A DNA stretch of 47,883 nucleotides from an uncultured bacterium (GTDB taxonomy: Bacteria > Verrucomicrobiota > Lentisphaeria > Victivallales > UBA1829): the NCBI GenBank assembly GCA_902780135.1, contig CACZEK010000022.1:1-47883 (forward strand), read 5' to 3'. The translations under genes and the position numbers were made by a program. Below the pieces are notes generated by a model that saw only the letters and a list, made by a program, of their open reading frames with translations, had not been told where the DNA came from and made no database searches. This document shows, piece by piece, positions 8,499-18,700 of the stretch; position 1 is the first letter of the stretch; every line of letters starts with the position of its first letter.

Positions 8499-10373
8499 TC
8501 AGAGACCGCCGCAGAGGGAGAGCAGGACGCCCGCCGCGACCGCGGATCCGATCACGCCGGAGACGTTCGGGCCCATGGCGTGCATGAGCAGGAAGTTCTG
8601 GCTGTCGTATTCGAGGCCGAGCTTGTTGGCGACGCGCGCCGCCATCGGGACGGCGGACACGCCTGCCGCGCCGATGAGCGGGTTGATCTTCTCCTTGGAG
8701 AACAGGTTCATGATCTTGGCGAACATGACGCCCGCGGCGGTGGCGATGCAGAACGCGCAGCAGCCCATGACGAGGATGCCGAGCGTCTGGAGGCTCAGGA
8801 ACTGTTCGGCGGAGAGCTTGGAGCCGACCGCGATGCCGAGGAAGATCGTCACGATGTTGATGAGGGCGTTCTGGGCGGTGTCGGACAGACGGTCGACGAC
8901 GCCGCATTCGCGCATCAGGTTGCCGAGCATGAGCATGCCGATCAGCGGGGCGGCGTCCGGGAGCAGGAACGCGCAGAGGAACGTGATGAGGACCGGGAAG
9001 CAGATCTTCTCGATCTTCGGCACGGCGCGGAGCTGTTTCATGCGGATCTTGCGTTCCGCCTCGGTCGTGCAGAGCTTCATGATTGGGGGCTGGATGATCG
9101 GGACGAGAGCCATGTAGGAGTACGCCGCGACGGCGATGGCGCCGAGGAGCGACGGAGACAGGCGGGAGGTCACGAAGATGGAGGTCGGGCCGTCCGCGCC
9201 GCCGATGATGCCGATGGACGCGGCGTCCTTGATGTTGAACGTGATGCCGGGGACGACGTTCAGCGCGAGCGCGCCGAGGAGCGCGCCGAAGATGCCGAAC
9301 TGCGCGGCCGCGCCGAGGAGGGCGGTGCGCGGATTCGCGAGCATCGGGCCGAAGTCGGTCATCGCGCCGACGCCCATGAAGATGAGGCACGGGAACACGC
9401 CGGACTCGATGCCGACCATGTAGATCATGCCCTGGAGTCCGTCCGGGCCGCTGATGCCGGCGAGCGGGATGTTGGCGAGGAGCGCGCCGAAGCCGATCGG
9501 GAGGAGCAGGAGCGGTTCGAATCCCTTGACGATGGCGAGGTAGAGCAGGACGAGGGCGACGAACATCATGAGGAGGCGGCCGAGGCCGAGGATCCAGGTC
9601 TTGCTGAAGTCGGCGGTCGTCTGGCGGTAGATGTCGTAGATGCCGGTGCTGTGCCAGAGGTTGTTGATGGCGGTGCCGAAGCCGGGGAGCGACTTCGCCT
9701 GGCTGCCTTCGCGCACGGATTCATTGTAGAGAAGCGCGGGCAGGAATTCGCCCACGACGTCGCCGGTTTCGAGGGAGGACGCGACCAGAAGGCCGTCCTT
9801 CACGTTTTCGACCGCCATGGAGCGCGCGAGGATCACTTTGCCCTTGCTGCGGTTGACCGGCTTCACGATGAGGATCTCGCGTCCGTCGTGGAGGTCCTTG
9901 CCCTTCGCGAAGGAGACGGAGTAGACGAGGCCGTAGCCCTTGGCGGCGCGGGTTGCCTCGACGACGCTCTTCGCGTTGTCGGTGACCAGCTTCGCGCCGG
10001 GTTCGTCGCCCGCGAGCAGCTTTTCGGCGGCGACCGCGGCGGCGTCGGCTTCGAACTTCGCCATCGTTTCGGCGTTGCCCCAGACGTAGACGAGGTACAC
10101 ATGGCCCGTGGCGGGGTCTTCGTACCAGTCGAAGCATTCGTCGGGTTCGGACATCTGGCTGTTGCGCTTCAGGCCGGGGATCCTGGCTTCAAGCTCGGAC
10201 AGCTTCTTCGGGAACGCGGATTTCGCGGCTTCGACGGCCTGCGCCGCATCGGCGGCGGCCGCCTGTGCCTGAGTCGCGGCCGCGGCGGCCTGGGCGGGGA
10301 CGTCCTGGGCGGACGACGCAAGCCCGGCGGAGCAGAGGACCGCGAAGAGGATCGCAAGAATGAAATTACGCAT
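8499..10373 (-). CDS. oadB: Na+-pumping decarboxylase beta subunit with extra exported N-terminal domain
   Basis: 624 residues. OadB is the membrane carboxybiotin decarboxylase that couples loss of CO2 to Na+ export. The core (about 245-624) has the family signatures [16 protein letters not shown] with the key Asp, [21 protein letters not shown], and the closing [19 protein letters not shown], with about ten hydrophobic segments. Usual OadB proteins are 380-430 residues. Here about 240 residues precede the core: a signal peptide ([20 protein letters not shown]), an Ala/Gln-rich coiled stretch, and a soluble part containing [22 protein letters not shown]. This puts the extra domain on the outer face of the membrane. 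The start is supported by GAGGAG eight bases upstream, inside the end of oadA, with only three bases between the genes. Confidence 0.93.
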   Translation of the reverse strand: MRNFILAILFAVLCSAGLASSAQDVPAQAAAAATQAQAAAADAAQAVEAAKSAFPKKLSELEARIPGLKRNSQMSEPDECFDWYEDPATGHVYLVYVWGNAETMAKFEADAAAVAAEKLLAGDEPGAKLVTDNAKSVVEATRAAKGYGLVYSVSFAKGKDLHDGREILIVKPVNRSKGKVILARSMAVENVKDGLLVASSLETGDVVGEFLPALLYNESVREGSQAKSLPGFGTAINNLWHSTGIYDIYRQTTADFSKTWILGLGRLLMMFVALVLLYLAIVKGFEPLLLLPIGFGALLANIPLAGISGPDGLQGMIYMVGIESGVFPCLIFMGVGAMTDFGPMLANPRTALLGAAAQFGIFGALLGALALNVVPGITFNIKDAASIGIIGGADGPTSIFVTSRLSPSLLGAIAVAAYSYMALVPIIQPPIMKLCTTEAERKIRMKQLRAVPKIEKICFPVLITFLCAFLLPDAAPLIGMLMLGNLMRECGVVDRLSDTAQNALINIVTIFLGIAVGSKLSAEQFLSLQTLGILVMGCCAFCIATAAGVMFAKIMNLFSKEKINPLIGAAGVSAVPMAARVANKLGLEYDSQNFLLMHAMGPNVSGVIGSAVAAGVLLSLCGGL

Positions 10374-10376
10374 GGA

Positions 10377-12206
10377 TCACTTCTCCTCGACTTTGAAGAG
10401 GGCCTGGCCGGAGGTGACGACTGCCTTCACGTCGACGCAGATCTCGCGGATGATGCCCGCCTTGTCCGGCTTGATCTCGTTTTCCATCTTCATGGCTTCG
10501 ACCACGGCGATCACGTCGCCGGCTTCGAATTCGTCGCCCTCGGAGACCAGGATCTTGGTCACGGTGCCGGGGAACGGGCTGTTGATGTCGACGGTGTTGC
10601 CGGAGCCGGCGGACGGAGCGGCGGCCTTCTTGGCGGCGCCGCCTTCGGTAACCTGGCCGGCGAGGTCGGCGGTGATCACGCCGCCTTCCTTGACCTGGAC
10701 GTTGAAGGTCTTGCCTTCGACCGTGACGGTGTAGGCGGCGGGGACGTCGTTCTTCGCCTTCGGGGCGGCGTCGGCGGCGTAGCGGATGCCCATGGGCTTG
10801 TCGCCCTTCAGGAATGCGATGCCCTTGTCGCCGCAGGCGGCCGCAATGAAGATGTTCTCTTCGGTCACGGGGAGGTTGTTCTGCTGGAGGAGTTCGGTGT
10901 TGTACTTCACGCCGAGCTTCGGATTGGCGTCGTTGAGCTCGACGACGGACTTCGTGGTCGGCTCGAGCTTGAGCTGTTCTTCCGCCCACTTCACGACCTG
11001 CGGATCGGGTTCGACCGGGGTCTTGCCGAAGTAGCCGAGGACCATCTTGCCGTAGCCGTTCGGATCGAGCTTCCAGGAGCCGTCGGCGTTCTTGCCCATC
11101 ACGGCGTTGCGGAACGCCTGCTGAAAGTAGAACTGGGAGACGGGGGTGACGGAGGTGCCGAAACCGCCGCGGGCGACGACTTCGCGCATCTCCTCGATGC
11201 AGGAGTCGTACTTGTCGAGGCAGTTGTTGTCGCGCATCATCTGGGTGTTGGCGGTGAGCGCGCCGCCGGGCATCGGGCTGAAGATGATCTCGGGGGAGAC
11301 CTGCATGGACTCGGGCGGCATGAAGTACTTGCCGAGGCACTGCTTGAAGATCTTTTCGACCTTGAGGATCTTGTCCGGGTCGATGTCGAGCGTGTAGTCG
11401 GTGCCGCGCAGGCGGTGGTACATGGTCAGGATGTCGGTCTCGCAGGTGCCGCCGGAGAGCGGAGCCATGGCGAGGTCGATCACGTCCGCGCCGGCGGTGA
11501 TTGCCGCCCAGTTGCAGGCGACCGCCATGCCGGCGGTGTCATGTGTGTGGAACTGGATCTCCTTCGCGCCGACGCCGAATTCCTTGTCGAGGATGGCGCG
11601 GGCGGCCTTGATCGTGTCGTACACGGTCTGCGGCGTGGAGGTGCCGGAGGCGTCCTTGAACGCGAGGCTGTCGAACGGGATGCCGGACTTGACGATCTCG
11701 TTCAGGCGGTCTTCGTAGAACTTCGGGGTGTGCGCGTAGGCTTCGTTGAGCCCGGGAGCCAGGCCCATCATGGTGATGGTGATCTGGTGCTTCAGGCCGT
11801 TCGCGGCGATGGCGCGGCCGGAGACGTCGAGGTTGCGGACGTCGTTCAGGGCGTCGAAGTTGCGGATCGTGGTGATGCCGTGCTTCTTGAACAGCTTCGC
11901 GTGGAGCTGGATGATGTCGGTGGACTGGGAGGAGAGGCCGACCACGTTCACGCCGCGGGAGAGCGTCTGCAGGTTCACGTCCGGACCGACCGTGGCGCGC
12001 CACTTGTCCATCATCTCGAACGCGTCTTCCTGGCAGTAGAAATAGAGCGCCTGGAAACGGGCGCCGCCGCCGATTTCGATGTAGTTGATGCCGGCCTTCA
12101 CCGCCGCGTCGAGGGCGGGCAGGAAGTCGTCGGTTTTGACACGGGCGCCGAGGCAGGACTGGAATCCGTCGCGGAAGGAGCAGTCCATGAATTTGATTTT
12201 TTTCAT
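10377..12206 (-). CDS. oadA: Decarboxylase alpha subunit: carboxyltransferase plus biotin carrier
   Basis: 609 residues. It moves the carboxyl group from oxaloacetate (or a related 2-oxo acid) to biotin and passes it to OadB. Residues 1-470 form the HMGL-like TIM barrel with DCSFRDGFQS near residue 8, the metal-binding FHTHDTAGMA, and the conserved APLSGGTCETD, followed by the PYC/OAD domain. Residues about 535-609 form the biotinyl domain with the target motif EAMKMEN and biotinylated Lys573. An Ala/Lys/Pro linker joins them. The start at 12206 (MKKIKFMDCSFRDG) matches the family although the ribosome site is weak. It lies between oadG and oadB in one operon. The biotin operon is about 7 kb away. 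Pyruvate- or methylmalonyl-specific relatives exist, but the subunit layout best fits oxaloacetate decarboxylase. Confidence 0.95.
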   Translation of the reverse strand: MKKIKFMDCSFRDGFQSCLGARVKTDDFLPALDAAVKAGINYIEIGGGARFQALYFYCQEDAFEMMDKWRATVGPDVNLQTLSRGVNVVGLSSQSTDIIQLHAKLFKKHGITTIRNFDALNDVRNLDVSGRAIAANGLKHQITITMMGLAPGLNEAYAHTPKFYEDRLNEIVKSGIPFDSLAFKDASGTSTPQTVYDTIKAARAILDKEFGVGAKEIQFHTHDTAGMAVACNWAAITAGADVIDLAMAPLSGGTCETDILTMYHRLRGTDYTLDIDPDKILKVEKIFKQCLGKYFMPPESMQVSPEIIFSPMPGGALTANTQMMRDNNCLDKYDSCIEEMREVVARGGFGTSVTPVSQFYFQQAFRNAVMGKNADGSWKLDPNGYGKMVLGYFGKTPVEPDPQVVKWAEEQLKLEPTTKSVVELNDANPKLGVKYNTELLQQNNLPVTEENIFIAAACGDKGIAFLKGDKPMGIRYAADAAPKAKNDVPAAYTVTVEGKTFNVQVKEGGVITADLAGQVTEGGAAKKAAAPSAGSGNTVDINSPFPGTVTKILVSEGDEFEAGDVIAVVEAMKMENEIKPDKAGIIREICVDVKAVVTSGQALFKVEEK

Positions 12207-12261
12207 AAGAAGGGGTTGCCTTTATGTTGAGTATGAATAAATGTTGTTTGAGTTCAGCGGA

Positions 12262-12528
12262 TCATTTCCCCGCGCGGTAGAGCTTGACGGCTTCGATCGC
12301 CGCCAGCGCGCGGACCCGGTCTTCGGGAGAAAGGGCTCCGGCCTTTGCGCCGGACGCTTTTTTCTTTTTTGGCGCCGGGGCGACAGGTTCGAGGAAGTTC
12401 GAGAAGGGGGCCAGCGCCTTCGACATCACCTTCATGCACACGATCATGATGGAGAGGAAGCAGAAGACCCAGAGCATTCCGAGGGCCATGGCTTTCAGCC
12501 CGTCGAGAATCAGACTGCCTAAGTTCAT
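12262..12528 (-). CDS. oadG: Decarboxylase gamma subunit (small membrane assembly subunit)
   Basis: 88 residues. One transmembrane helix (about residues 10-33, ALGMLWVFCFLSIMIVCMKV) is followed by a Pro/Lys/Ala linker and a short charged helix SPEDRVRALAAIEAVKLYR. This is the OadG layout. In the family it stabilises the alpha-beta complex and often binds a metal through its C-terminal tail. It is the first gene of the operon, with a good AGGAG before the ATG and the promoter at 12601-12629. Sequence conservation in OadG is low, so the call rests on topology plus position. Confidence 0.85.
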   Translation of the reverse strand: MNLGSLILDGLKAMALGMLWVFCFLSIMIVCMKVMSKALAPFSNFLEPVAPAPKKKKASGAKAGALSPEDRVRALAAIEAVKLYRAGK

Positions 12529-12600
12529 TTAGGTTTTCTCCTGTTTGGGGTTGGGTATTTGAGATGAACGGTTGAGTTTCTAATAAATTCTAAATCTTAT

Positions 12601-12629
12601 AATATATCACGCGAAACGCCTTTTTTCAA
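12601..12629 (-). promoter_or_regulatory. Sigma70-type promoter of the oadG-oadA-oadB operon
   Basis: Minus strand TTGAAA (12629-12624), 17-base spacer, TATATT (12606-12601). It lies about 70 bases upstream of the oadG ATG. Confidence 0.8.
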
Positions 12630-12676
12630 CCTCGGACAAAAGGAAAAACGCCATTTTTCGCCGAAAAAAACGCGCG

Positions 12677-12710
12677 AAAAGAGGGCGGCCCGACCATGTG
12701 CGGACCGCCC
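12677..12710 (-). terminator. Rho-independent terminator of the serpin gene
   Basis: Minus strand stem GGGCGGTCCG / CGGGCCGCCC (one U-G pair), 8-base loop, then TCTTTT. Confidence 0.85.
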
Positions 12711-12770
12711 GTTGCAAAACAGTGTCGATTTCGGGGCTGCCGTTTCTCCGGATATGCCCCCGCCGCGTCG

Positions 12771-15374
12771 TCAGGGGGTCTTCCGGTTCCCTTCGTTTCC
12801 GGTTCCGTTTTTCTCCCCGGCGGTGGTGGAGAGGTCGATCCTGACCGGAGCCGGTTTCGCGCCCGTGTTCCGCACCTCCAGCACCAGCCGGAGCCGGGGC
12901 GGATACGAATCGTCGCAGCGGCATTTGAACGAGATGTCCCCTGCCTCCATGCCGACGCCGTGGAGAGACCGCAGATTCGGGGTAAAATCCAGGTCGAAAG
13001 GCTTCCTGAGATTCGGCCACTTCATCCCGTTGACCGTGACGTTGACGGGGTAATTCCCCTCGAAGGAATAGATCTTCCCCTCGCCGGACATGCCTTTCCC
13101 GTGGTCCGACCGGAACGGACGATAGAAAATCTTGTTCTCTATGATCTCGAAAAGCGCCTCCTTGTCGACCTCGGCGGCAATATTGACCGCAACCCGCTTT
13201 TCCCCTTTCCCCACCCGGCTCCCGACCGGATCGGAGTAATCGTGCCCGGACGTCATGAAGACCTTCGGATGCGCCTGTCCGTCGGTCGGCTCGTTCCAGT
13301 GCTCCGCGGACGCCTGCATCATCGCCAGCCAGGATTCGAAGTCGTTGAACCCGTGCTCGGGGTCGGTCGGCGAAGCGGGAGCCGGCGGCGCGGGAGCGAG
13401 CGCGGGAGGGCGCGCCCCTGCTGCCCCGGAGTCTCCAGCCGAAGCCTCCACGCCGGGATCGTTGATGCGGCCAGCGAAGAGGATCAGACCGGACACGTTG
13501 TCGCGGATCAGGACCAGGAACGGCCGGTCGGCGCGGAAGATATTGACCGGGGGCGGATCTCTCGGTATGCCGCCGCCGAGGCCCATCATGATCGCGGTGG
13601 CGGCCGCGGCCTTCGTGGTTTCCTCATCCATTTTCAGCACGGTTTTGTGGATCACTTTTTCGATCCAGATGTATTGCAGAAGCCCGGAAGGCTCCGCGAT
13701 ACCGTGGAAATTCGCCTGCGTCATGGAAAACGGCGTCGTCATCCCGAGCGACTTGAGGTCGTCATTGAGCCTGTACATGCAGGTCATATCGACCTTCGGC
13801 AGCCAGAGCCGCGTTTCGTACGGCGAGCGTTCCGAGAGCCAGGAATCGAGCCTGCTCCCGATCTTCGAGATGATACTCTTCATCGCGGCTTTCCCCTGAT
13901 CCTTCCCCGGCTCGAGCGGCATCAGCGCGACCAGTTCGAACCGCGGGTCCTCGTACGGCAGGACCACCGCGTGGACATTGTCTTTCTTATTGGAATAATA
14001 CCCGATGTCGCGTCCCATGCGGTACATCATTTTGACCTGCTTTTCCGTGCCGTCGAAATTGCGGAACAACATGGGGCGGGTGTCTTCCTTCCTGAACTTC
14101 GTCTCCCATTTCGCCTCGAAATACAGCGTATTCAGCAGGATCATGAACGTGTCTTCCGTGAAATCCGAGGGCGACAGGACGTTCCGGATCATGTTTTTCG
14201 TGTTTTTCTCGACGTAGCGGTTGATCTTATCGGCGAGCGGGCCCGGTTTGGAGAAATCCTCCTTGTAGAACGTTCCGCCGTAGTATTTCCGGATCATTTC
14301 CGTGAACGACGGCAGGATCTTCTCTTCGAACCGCTGTTCGTACCAGACGGAGTTCGACACGAGGACCTCGACCTGCTTGTTCGCCGCGTACTCCTTCGAA
14401 ACCCTGTTGAAGAATCTGCCGCATTCCGCCGGATCGGCGGGCAGCCCGAGCGTCGTGCGTATCTCTTTTGCGGTCTGGTCCTTCGCGCCGCAGTAGACCA
14501 TGCCGAACGCGCTGTCGATGCTGTACGGGGAGACGAATGTGTTTGCGTTCGCGTCCTTCTCGCCGAGCAGGCGGAAGAGGTCGAACCCCTTGCGGTTCAG
14601 GGCCGCGGCGGTTTTCAGCTCGTCGTTGGACCGCACCGCCGACCCGGTCGGCGCCGATGTGCCCGTGATGCCAGCTGCGGGCAAAATCTCCCTCAAGGCC
14701 GCCCGCGCCGCGTCCGTGACGTCTTCCCGATCGGGGGGCGTGATGTCCACCCATTCGCCCGCGGCCTCCGTTGCGTCTTCTCCGGCGGGGACCGGAGGCG
14801 GTTCGTCGATGGCGGTGTTCCGCGCCGCCCGGGGCGTCACGGCGTTCTTCGCGACTTCTCCGGCGGGCGGCGTTTCGTCCGGCGGCAGGTCGTCGTGCGG
14901 GACCTGGTCCTTCACGGCGAGCTTGACCCGGAAGGGGGCGGACGGCAGGAGATCGTCGGACGGCGTGAACATCAGCGCGAAACGGTTTTCGCGGGAAACG
15001 ATGTAGATGCGCCCCTCAGGGCCGCCTTCCTTTTCGAGGATGACCGCCTTGGAGAAATCCGGGGTGAAGCCGAGCTCGAACGGCTTGGTGATGTCGACCC
15101 AGGGCTCCCCGTTGACGGTGATCTTGCTCGCCCAGCGGTATCTGCGCCCGTTGCTGAACTGGATCGTGTCCTTCTCGAAGATAAAGCGTCCGCCGTGGAC
15201 CGTGCCCTCAAGCGTGAGCGTGATCTCCCCGGCGTCGGCGTTTTCCCCCGCCTCCGCTTTCTGCGCGGCTTTCGCGGGTCCGTCCTGCGCGAACAGGAAA
15301 AAGGGGATGGACATCATGAACAGGACGACAGCCAGCGTCATCCTCCAGGCTCGGTGCGATCGGTCTTGTTTCAT
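12771..15374 (-). CDS. Secreted serpin (protease inhibitor) between two copies of a novel domain
   Basis: 867 residues from the chosen ATG. The signal peptide is MKQDRSHRAWRMTLAVVLFM and following, cut after FLFA. The serpin core (about 260-640) has NTFVSPYSIDSAFGMVYCGA, the shutter-like LLNTLYFEAKWETKF, and the hinge MDEETTKAAAATA (about 582-594). The hinge matches the inhibitory consensus E-x-T-x-A-A-A-A-T, so it should trap a serine or cysteine protease. The reactive loop after it is Met/Gly/Leu-rich and longer than usual, with GGGIPRDPPP, so the P1 residue is uncertain. The core ends with RPFLVLIRDNVSGLILFAGRI. A domain of about 110 residues occurs before the core and again after it: ITVNGEPWVDITKPFELGFTP and VTVNGMKWPNLRKPFDLDFTP. 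Two more in-frame ATGs lie upstream but add a non-signal N terminus. No clear ribosome site was found, so the start is moderately sure. Confidence 0.9.
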   Translation of the reverse strand: MKQDRSHRAWRMTLAVVLFMMSIPFFLFAQDGPAKAAQKAEAGENADAGEITLTLEGTVHGGRFIFEKDTIQFSNGRRYRWASKITVNGEPWVDITKPFELGFTPDFSKAVILEKEGGPEGRIYIVSRENRFALMFTPSDDLLPSAPFRVKLAVKDQVPHDDLPPDETPPAGEVAKNAVTPRAARNTAIDEPPPVPAGEDATEAAGEWVDITPPDREDVTDAARAALREILPAAGITGTSAPTGSAVRSNDELKTAAALNRKGFDLFRLLGEKDANANTFVSPYSIDSAFGMVYCGAKDQTAKEIRTTLGLPADPAECGRFFNRVSKEYAANKQVEVLVSNSVWYEQRFEEKILPSFTEMIRKYYGGTFYKEDFSKPGPLADKINRYVEKNTKNMIRNVLSPSDFTEDTFMILLNTLYFEAKWETKFRKEDTRPMLFRNFDGTEKQVKMMYRMGRDIGYYSNKKDNVHAVVLPYEDPRFELVALMPLEPGKDQGKAAMKSIISKIGSRLDSWLSERSPYETRLWLPKVDMTCMYRLNDDLKSLGMTTPFSMTQANFHGIAEPSGLLQYIWIEKVIHKTVLKMDEETTKAAAATAIMMGLGGGIPRDPPPVNIFRADRPFLVLIRDNVSGLILFAGRINDPGVEASAGDSGAAGARPPALAPAPPAPASPTDPEHGFNDFESWLAMMQASAEHWNEPTDGQAHPKVFMTSGHDYSDPVGSRVGKGEKRVAVNIAAEVDKEALFEIIENKIFYRPFRSDHGKGMSGEGKIYSFEGNYPVNVTVNGMKWPNLRKPFDLDFTPNLRSLHGVGMEAGDISFKCRCDDSYPPRLRLVLEVRNTGAKPAPVRIDLSTTAGEKNGTGNEGNRKTP

Positions 15375-15681
15375 CGTGGGGGCACTCGCTTTCTTTCCGG
15401 TTGTGCAGGTGTGTAACGTGTCGCATCCGCCGGTGCGCGGATGGCGCATGTTTGACATTTATCCTCTTATTTAACGTTTGGAAATGCCGGGAAATTGCAG
15501 CATCGTCATTTTTTTATAAAACAAACGGAGGACCCGCGCCTGCGTTTCCCCGGAAGATGCGGCAGAAAGCCGTTGCGGATGATGCCGGACGATCGCGGAC
15601 TTGTGCGCCCCGCGTCTCCGCGACCGGAGGCGTTCCGTGTTTCCTCTGCCCCGAAAACGGTTTGATTTTTCAGGAAACCGC
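15375..15681. other. Intergenic region between divergent serpin and GH2 genes
   Basis: About 300 bases. The right side holds the GH2 promoter. I could not find a convincing promoter for the serpin on the minus strand. No gene is supported. Confidence 0.5.
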
Positions 15682-15710
15682 TTGAAAAACCCGGTCGGCA
15701 GGCTTATATT
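15682..15710 (+). promoter_or_regulatory. Sigma70-type promoter of the GH2 gene
   Basis: TTGAAA (15682-15687), 17-base spacer, TATATT (15705-15710), about 60 bases upstream of the ATG. Confidence 0.8.
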
Positions 15711-15771
15711 ATGAAAAAATATTTCCTAAACAAATACAACTGTCACCCCCCATACAAACAGGAAAGAACGT

Positions 15772-18700
15772 ATGAAAAAATCTCTCTGCATCCTCGCGTT
15801 CGCTGCCGGAATGCTCTGGCAGCAGGCCCAGGCGCGCGAAGTCGTCAGCCTCTCCGGCTCCGGCTGGAAGCTCTGGCGCGACACCGAAGCGAAGTGGCAA
15901 ACCGAACACGTCGTCGTCCCGGGCACCCCGCTGGACCAAATCCCCGCGCACCAGCCGACCGGCGGCTGGGACGCCCTGGGCAAGGCGGACCGCAAGGACG
16001 TCTCGGTCCCCGGCACGGTCGAACAGTATTTCACCGACATGTCCGCGCTGGAAAAGGACTACACGATCGACCCGAAGGAATTCTGGCAGCCTCTGCAGGG
16101 CGTTTCGTGGTGGAGCCGCACGTTCAAGGTCGACCGGGACCTGACCGGGAGAAAAGTGTTCCTCCGGTTCTCCGCGCTCACCTACCAGGCGGAGATCTTC
16201 CTGAACCATGAGCTCATCGCGTGCGACGCCGCCTGCGACACCGAGTTCGTGCTCGACATCACCGGAAAGCTGAAGAAGGGCGACACCGCCGCGCTCGACA
16301 TCCGCATCACCAACCCCGGCGGCGACTACGACTGGACCGACTACATCCCGTTCACGTGGAACGGCGTCAAGCTGAACGGCAGGCGCGCGGTCGGCGGCGT
16401 CACGGGCAACGTCTCCCTCGAGATCACCGACCCCGTGTACATCGACGACGTGTACGTGATGAACACGCCCGACCCGAAGACCGTCGAAATCCGCATCACC
16501 GCGGTCAACGACACCGGCGCGGACGTGGAGAAGGAATGCACCGTCATGCTCACGACCGACAACGTGCCGGTCATGGCCGCGGAGAACATCACGCTCAAGC
16601 CCGGCGAAAACCTCATCACCCGCAAGTTCACGTACGAAAACGCGGAGCTGTGGGACCTCGACAATCCGAACCTCTACAACCTGAACGTGAAGGTCGGCGA
16701 CGAGGAGCAGGACCAGATCTTCGGATTCCGCTGGTTCGGTCCCGAAGGCATCGGCAAGGACGCCATGTTCCGCCTCAACGGCAAGCGCATCGTGCTGCGG
16801 TCCGCGATCAGCTGGGGCTGGTGGCCCGTCACCGGCACCATCCCGCTGCCCGAATACGCCGCCAAGCAGATCAAGGCGGCGAAGGACTTCGGCATGAACA
16901 TGCTGAACTTCCACCGCCACATGGGACAGGACATCGTGCTCCGCGAAGCCGACAAACAGGGGCTCCTGTACTACGCCGAGCCCGGCGGATTCATCTCCGG
17001 CAGCCAGTCCCCCGAAGGCCGCGCGATCGCCAGGGAGCGCGTCCGCCGCATGGTCAAGATGTTCCGTTCCCACCCGTCCCTCGTGATCTACAACCTCATC
17101 AACGAGCTCGGACTCGGGCGCGAGCAGCATGACATGAACTGGTACAGCAGCATGGTCTCCTTCACGCACCAGAACGACCCGTCCCGCATCGTCGTGCTCA
17201 CCAGCGGCTGGAGCCAGGAGGGCATCGACCGCGAAGACATGAACAAGATGAACTGCATGCCGTTCGACGACACCGTGCATCTGGTCGGATTCCGCGACAA
17301 CCACAACGCGCCCGGCCCGAACATCTCCTATCCCGCCAACTACTACACGAACAGCACCAGGTACTGGAACTACACGCAGGACAAGGAGGAGATCATCTTC
17401 TGGGGCGAGGAAGGCGCCATCTCCACCCCGCCGCGCCTGGAGCTGATCATGGACGAACTGAAGAAGATCGGCATGGACGGCATGGACGGCGAGGACTACA
17501 AAAACTGGTACAAGCGCATGAACAAGTACCTCGACGAAAAGGGCCTCCGCAAGGACTTCCCGACCGTCGAAGCCTTCACCTCCGAACTCGGCAAGGTCAG
17601 CATCCGCCACCAGGGCCGCCGCATCGAGATCATCCGCCTCAACAACATCACCGACGGCTACGCCATCAACGGCTGGGAAGCCATGCTCCGCGAGAACAAC
17701 TCCGGCGTCGTGGACACCTTCCGCAACCCGAAGGGCGATCCCGCCATCCTCCGCGCCTACAACGCCCCGCTGAAGCTCGCGGTCCACACCCCGACCCCGT
17801 CCTTCACCGTCCCGAACACCGTCTCCGCCGACATCCACATCATCAACGAGGAGAACCTGAACGGCGAATTCACGCTGGTGACGCAGCTCATTCAGGACGG
17901 CAAGGTCGTCAGCGAGTCCGAACAGACCGTGAAGGTCTCCGGCGGCGACGTCTACGGCGAACTCCTCGCCGAAGGCGTGAAGATCCAGGTCGACAAGCCC
18001 GGCGTCTCCGTCATCAAGGCGTCCCTCAAGGGGACCAAAGCCGAGGGCGAAATGGAAGTTACCGCCGTCGACAACTCCAGCATCCGTCTCCCCGCGGGCA
18101 AGACCTACGCCGTCTATGAGAACCCGCAGCCCCAGCAGGGGCAGGGCCAGCCCGGCGGCAACCGTCCCGGCGGCTTCGGCGGCGGTTTCGGCGGCGGCCG
18201 CGGACCCGGCATGGGCAGCATGGGCGGACAGCCCCAGCAGTCGCTCGTCAGCATCCTCAACGCCGCGGGCGGCAACTTCCAGACCTACCAGCCCGGCGGC
18301 AGCGTGAAGCCCGACGTGCTCGTCGTGACCCAGCGCTACCCGGTCCCGCAGAGGATTCAGCCGAACTCCATCGCCACTCCGGACGGGATCGCGGGCGTGT
18401 TCCGCCTGACCTTCCTCGTCGACGGCGAAAAGCGCGCCGAACGCACCACCAACCAGCGACAGGGACTCGAACTCTCGTTCCCCGACGGCACCACGCCCGA
18501 CCCGAACGTGCCCATGACCGCCGGGTTCACCGTGCTGCTCGAAGGCCAGTACATGCCCGCCGCGGACGGCAGCTACGTCTTCAAGATCGAAGGACCGACC
18601 AAGGCGGACGACCAGCTGAAGTTCACGGTCGACGGCAAGGAAGTCGAAGTCAAGGCGGACGGCACCGCCACCGTCACACTCTTCCAGGGCGTCCCCGCGC

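Noticed and set aside
8421..12230. A 1269-codon open frame on the plus strand through the oad region
   Set aside because: It is the shadow of oadB-oadA on the other strand. GC-rich codons make long frames; the translation is low-complexity Asp/Glu/Arg/Gly with no domain.
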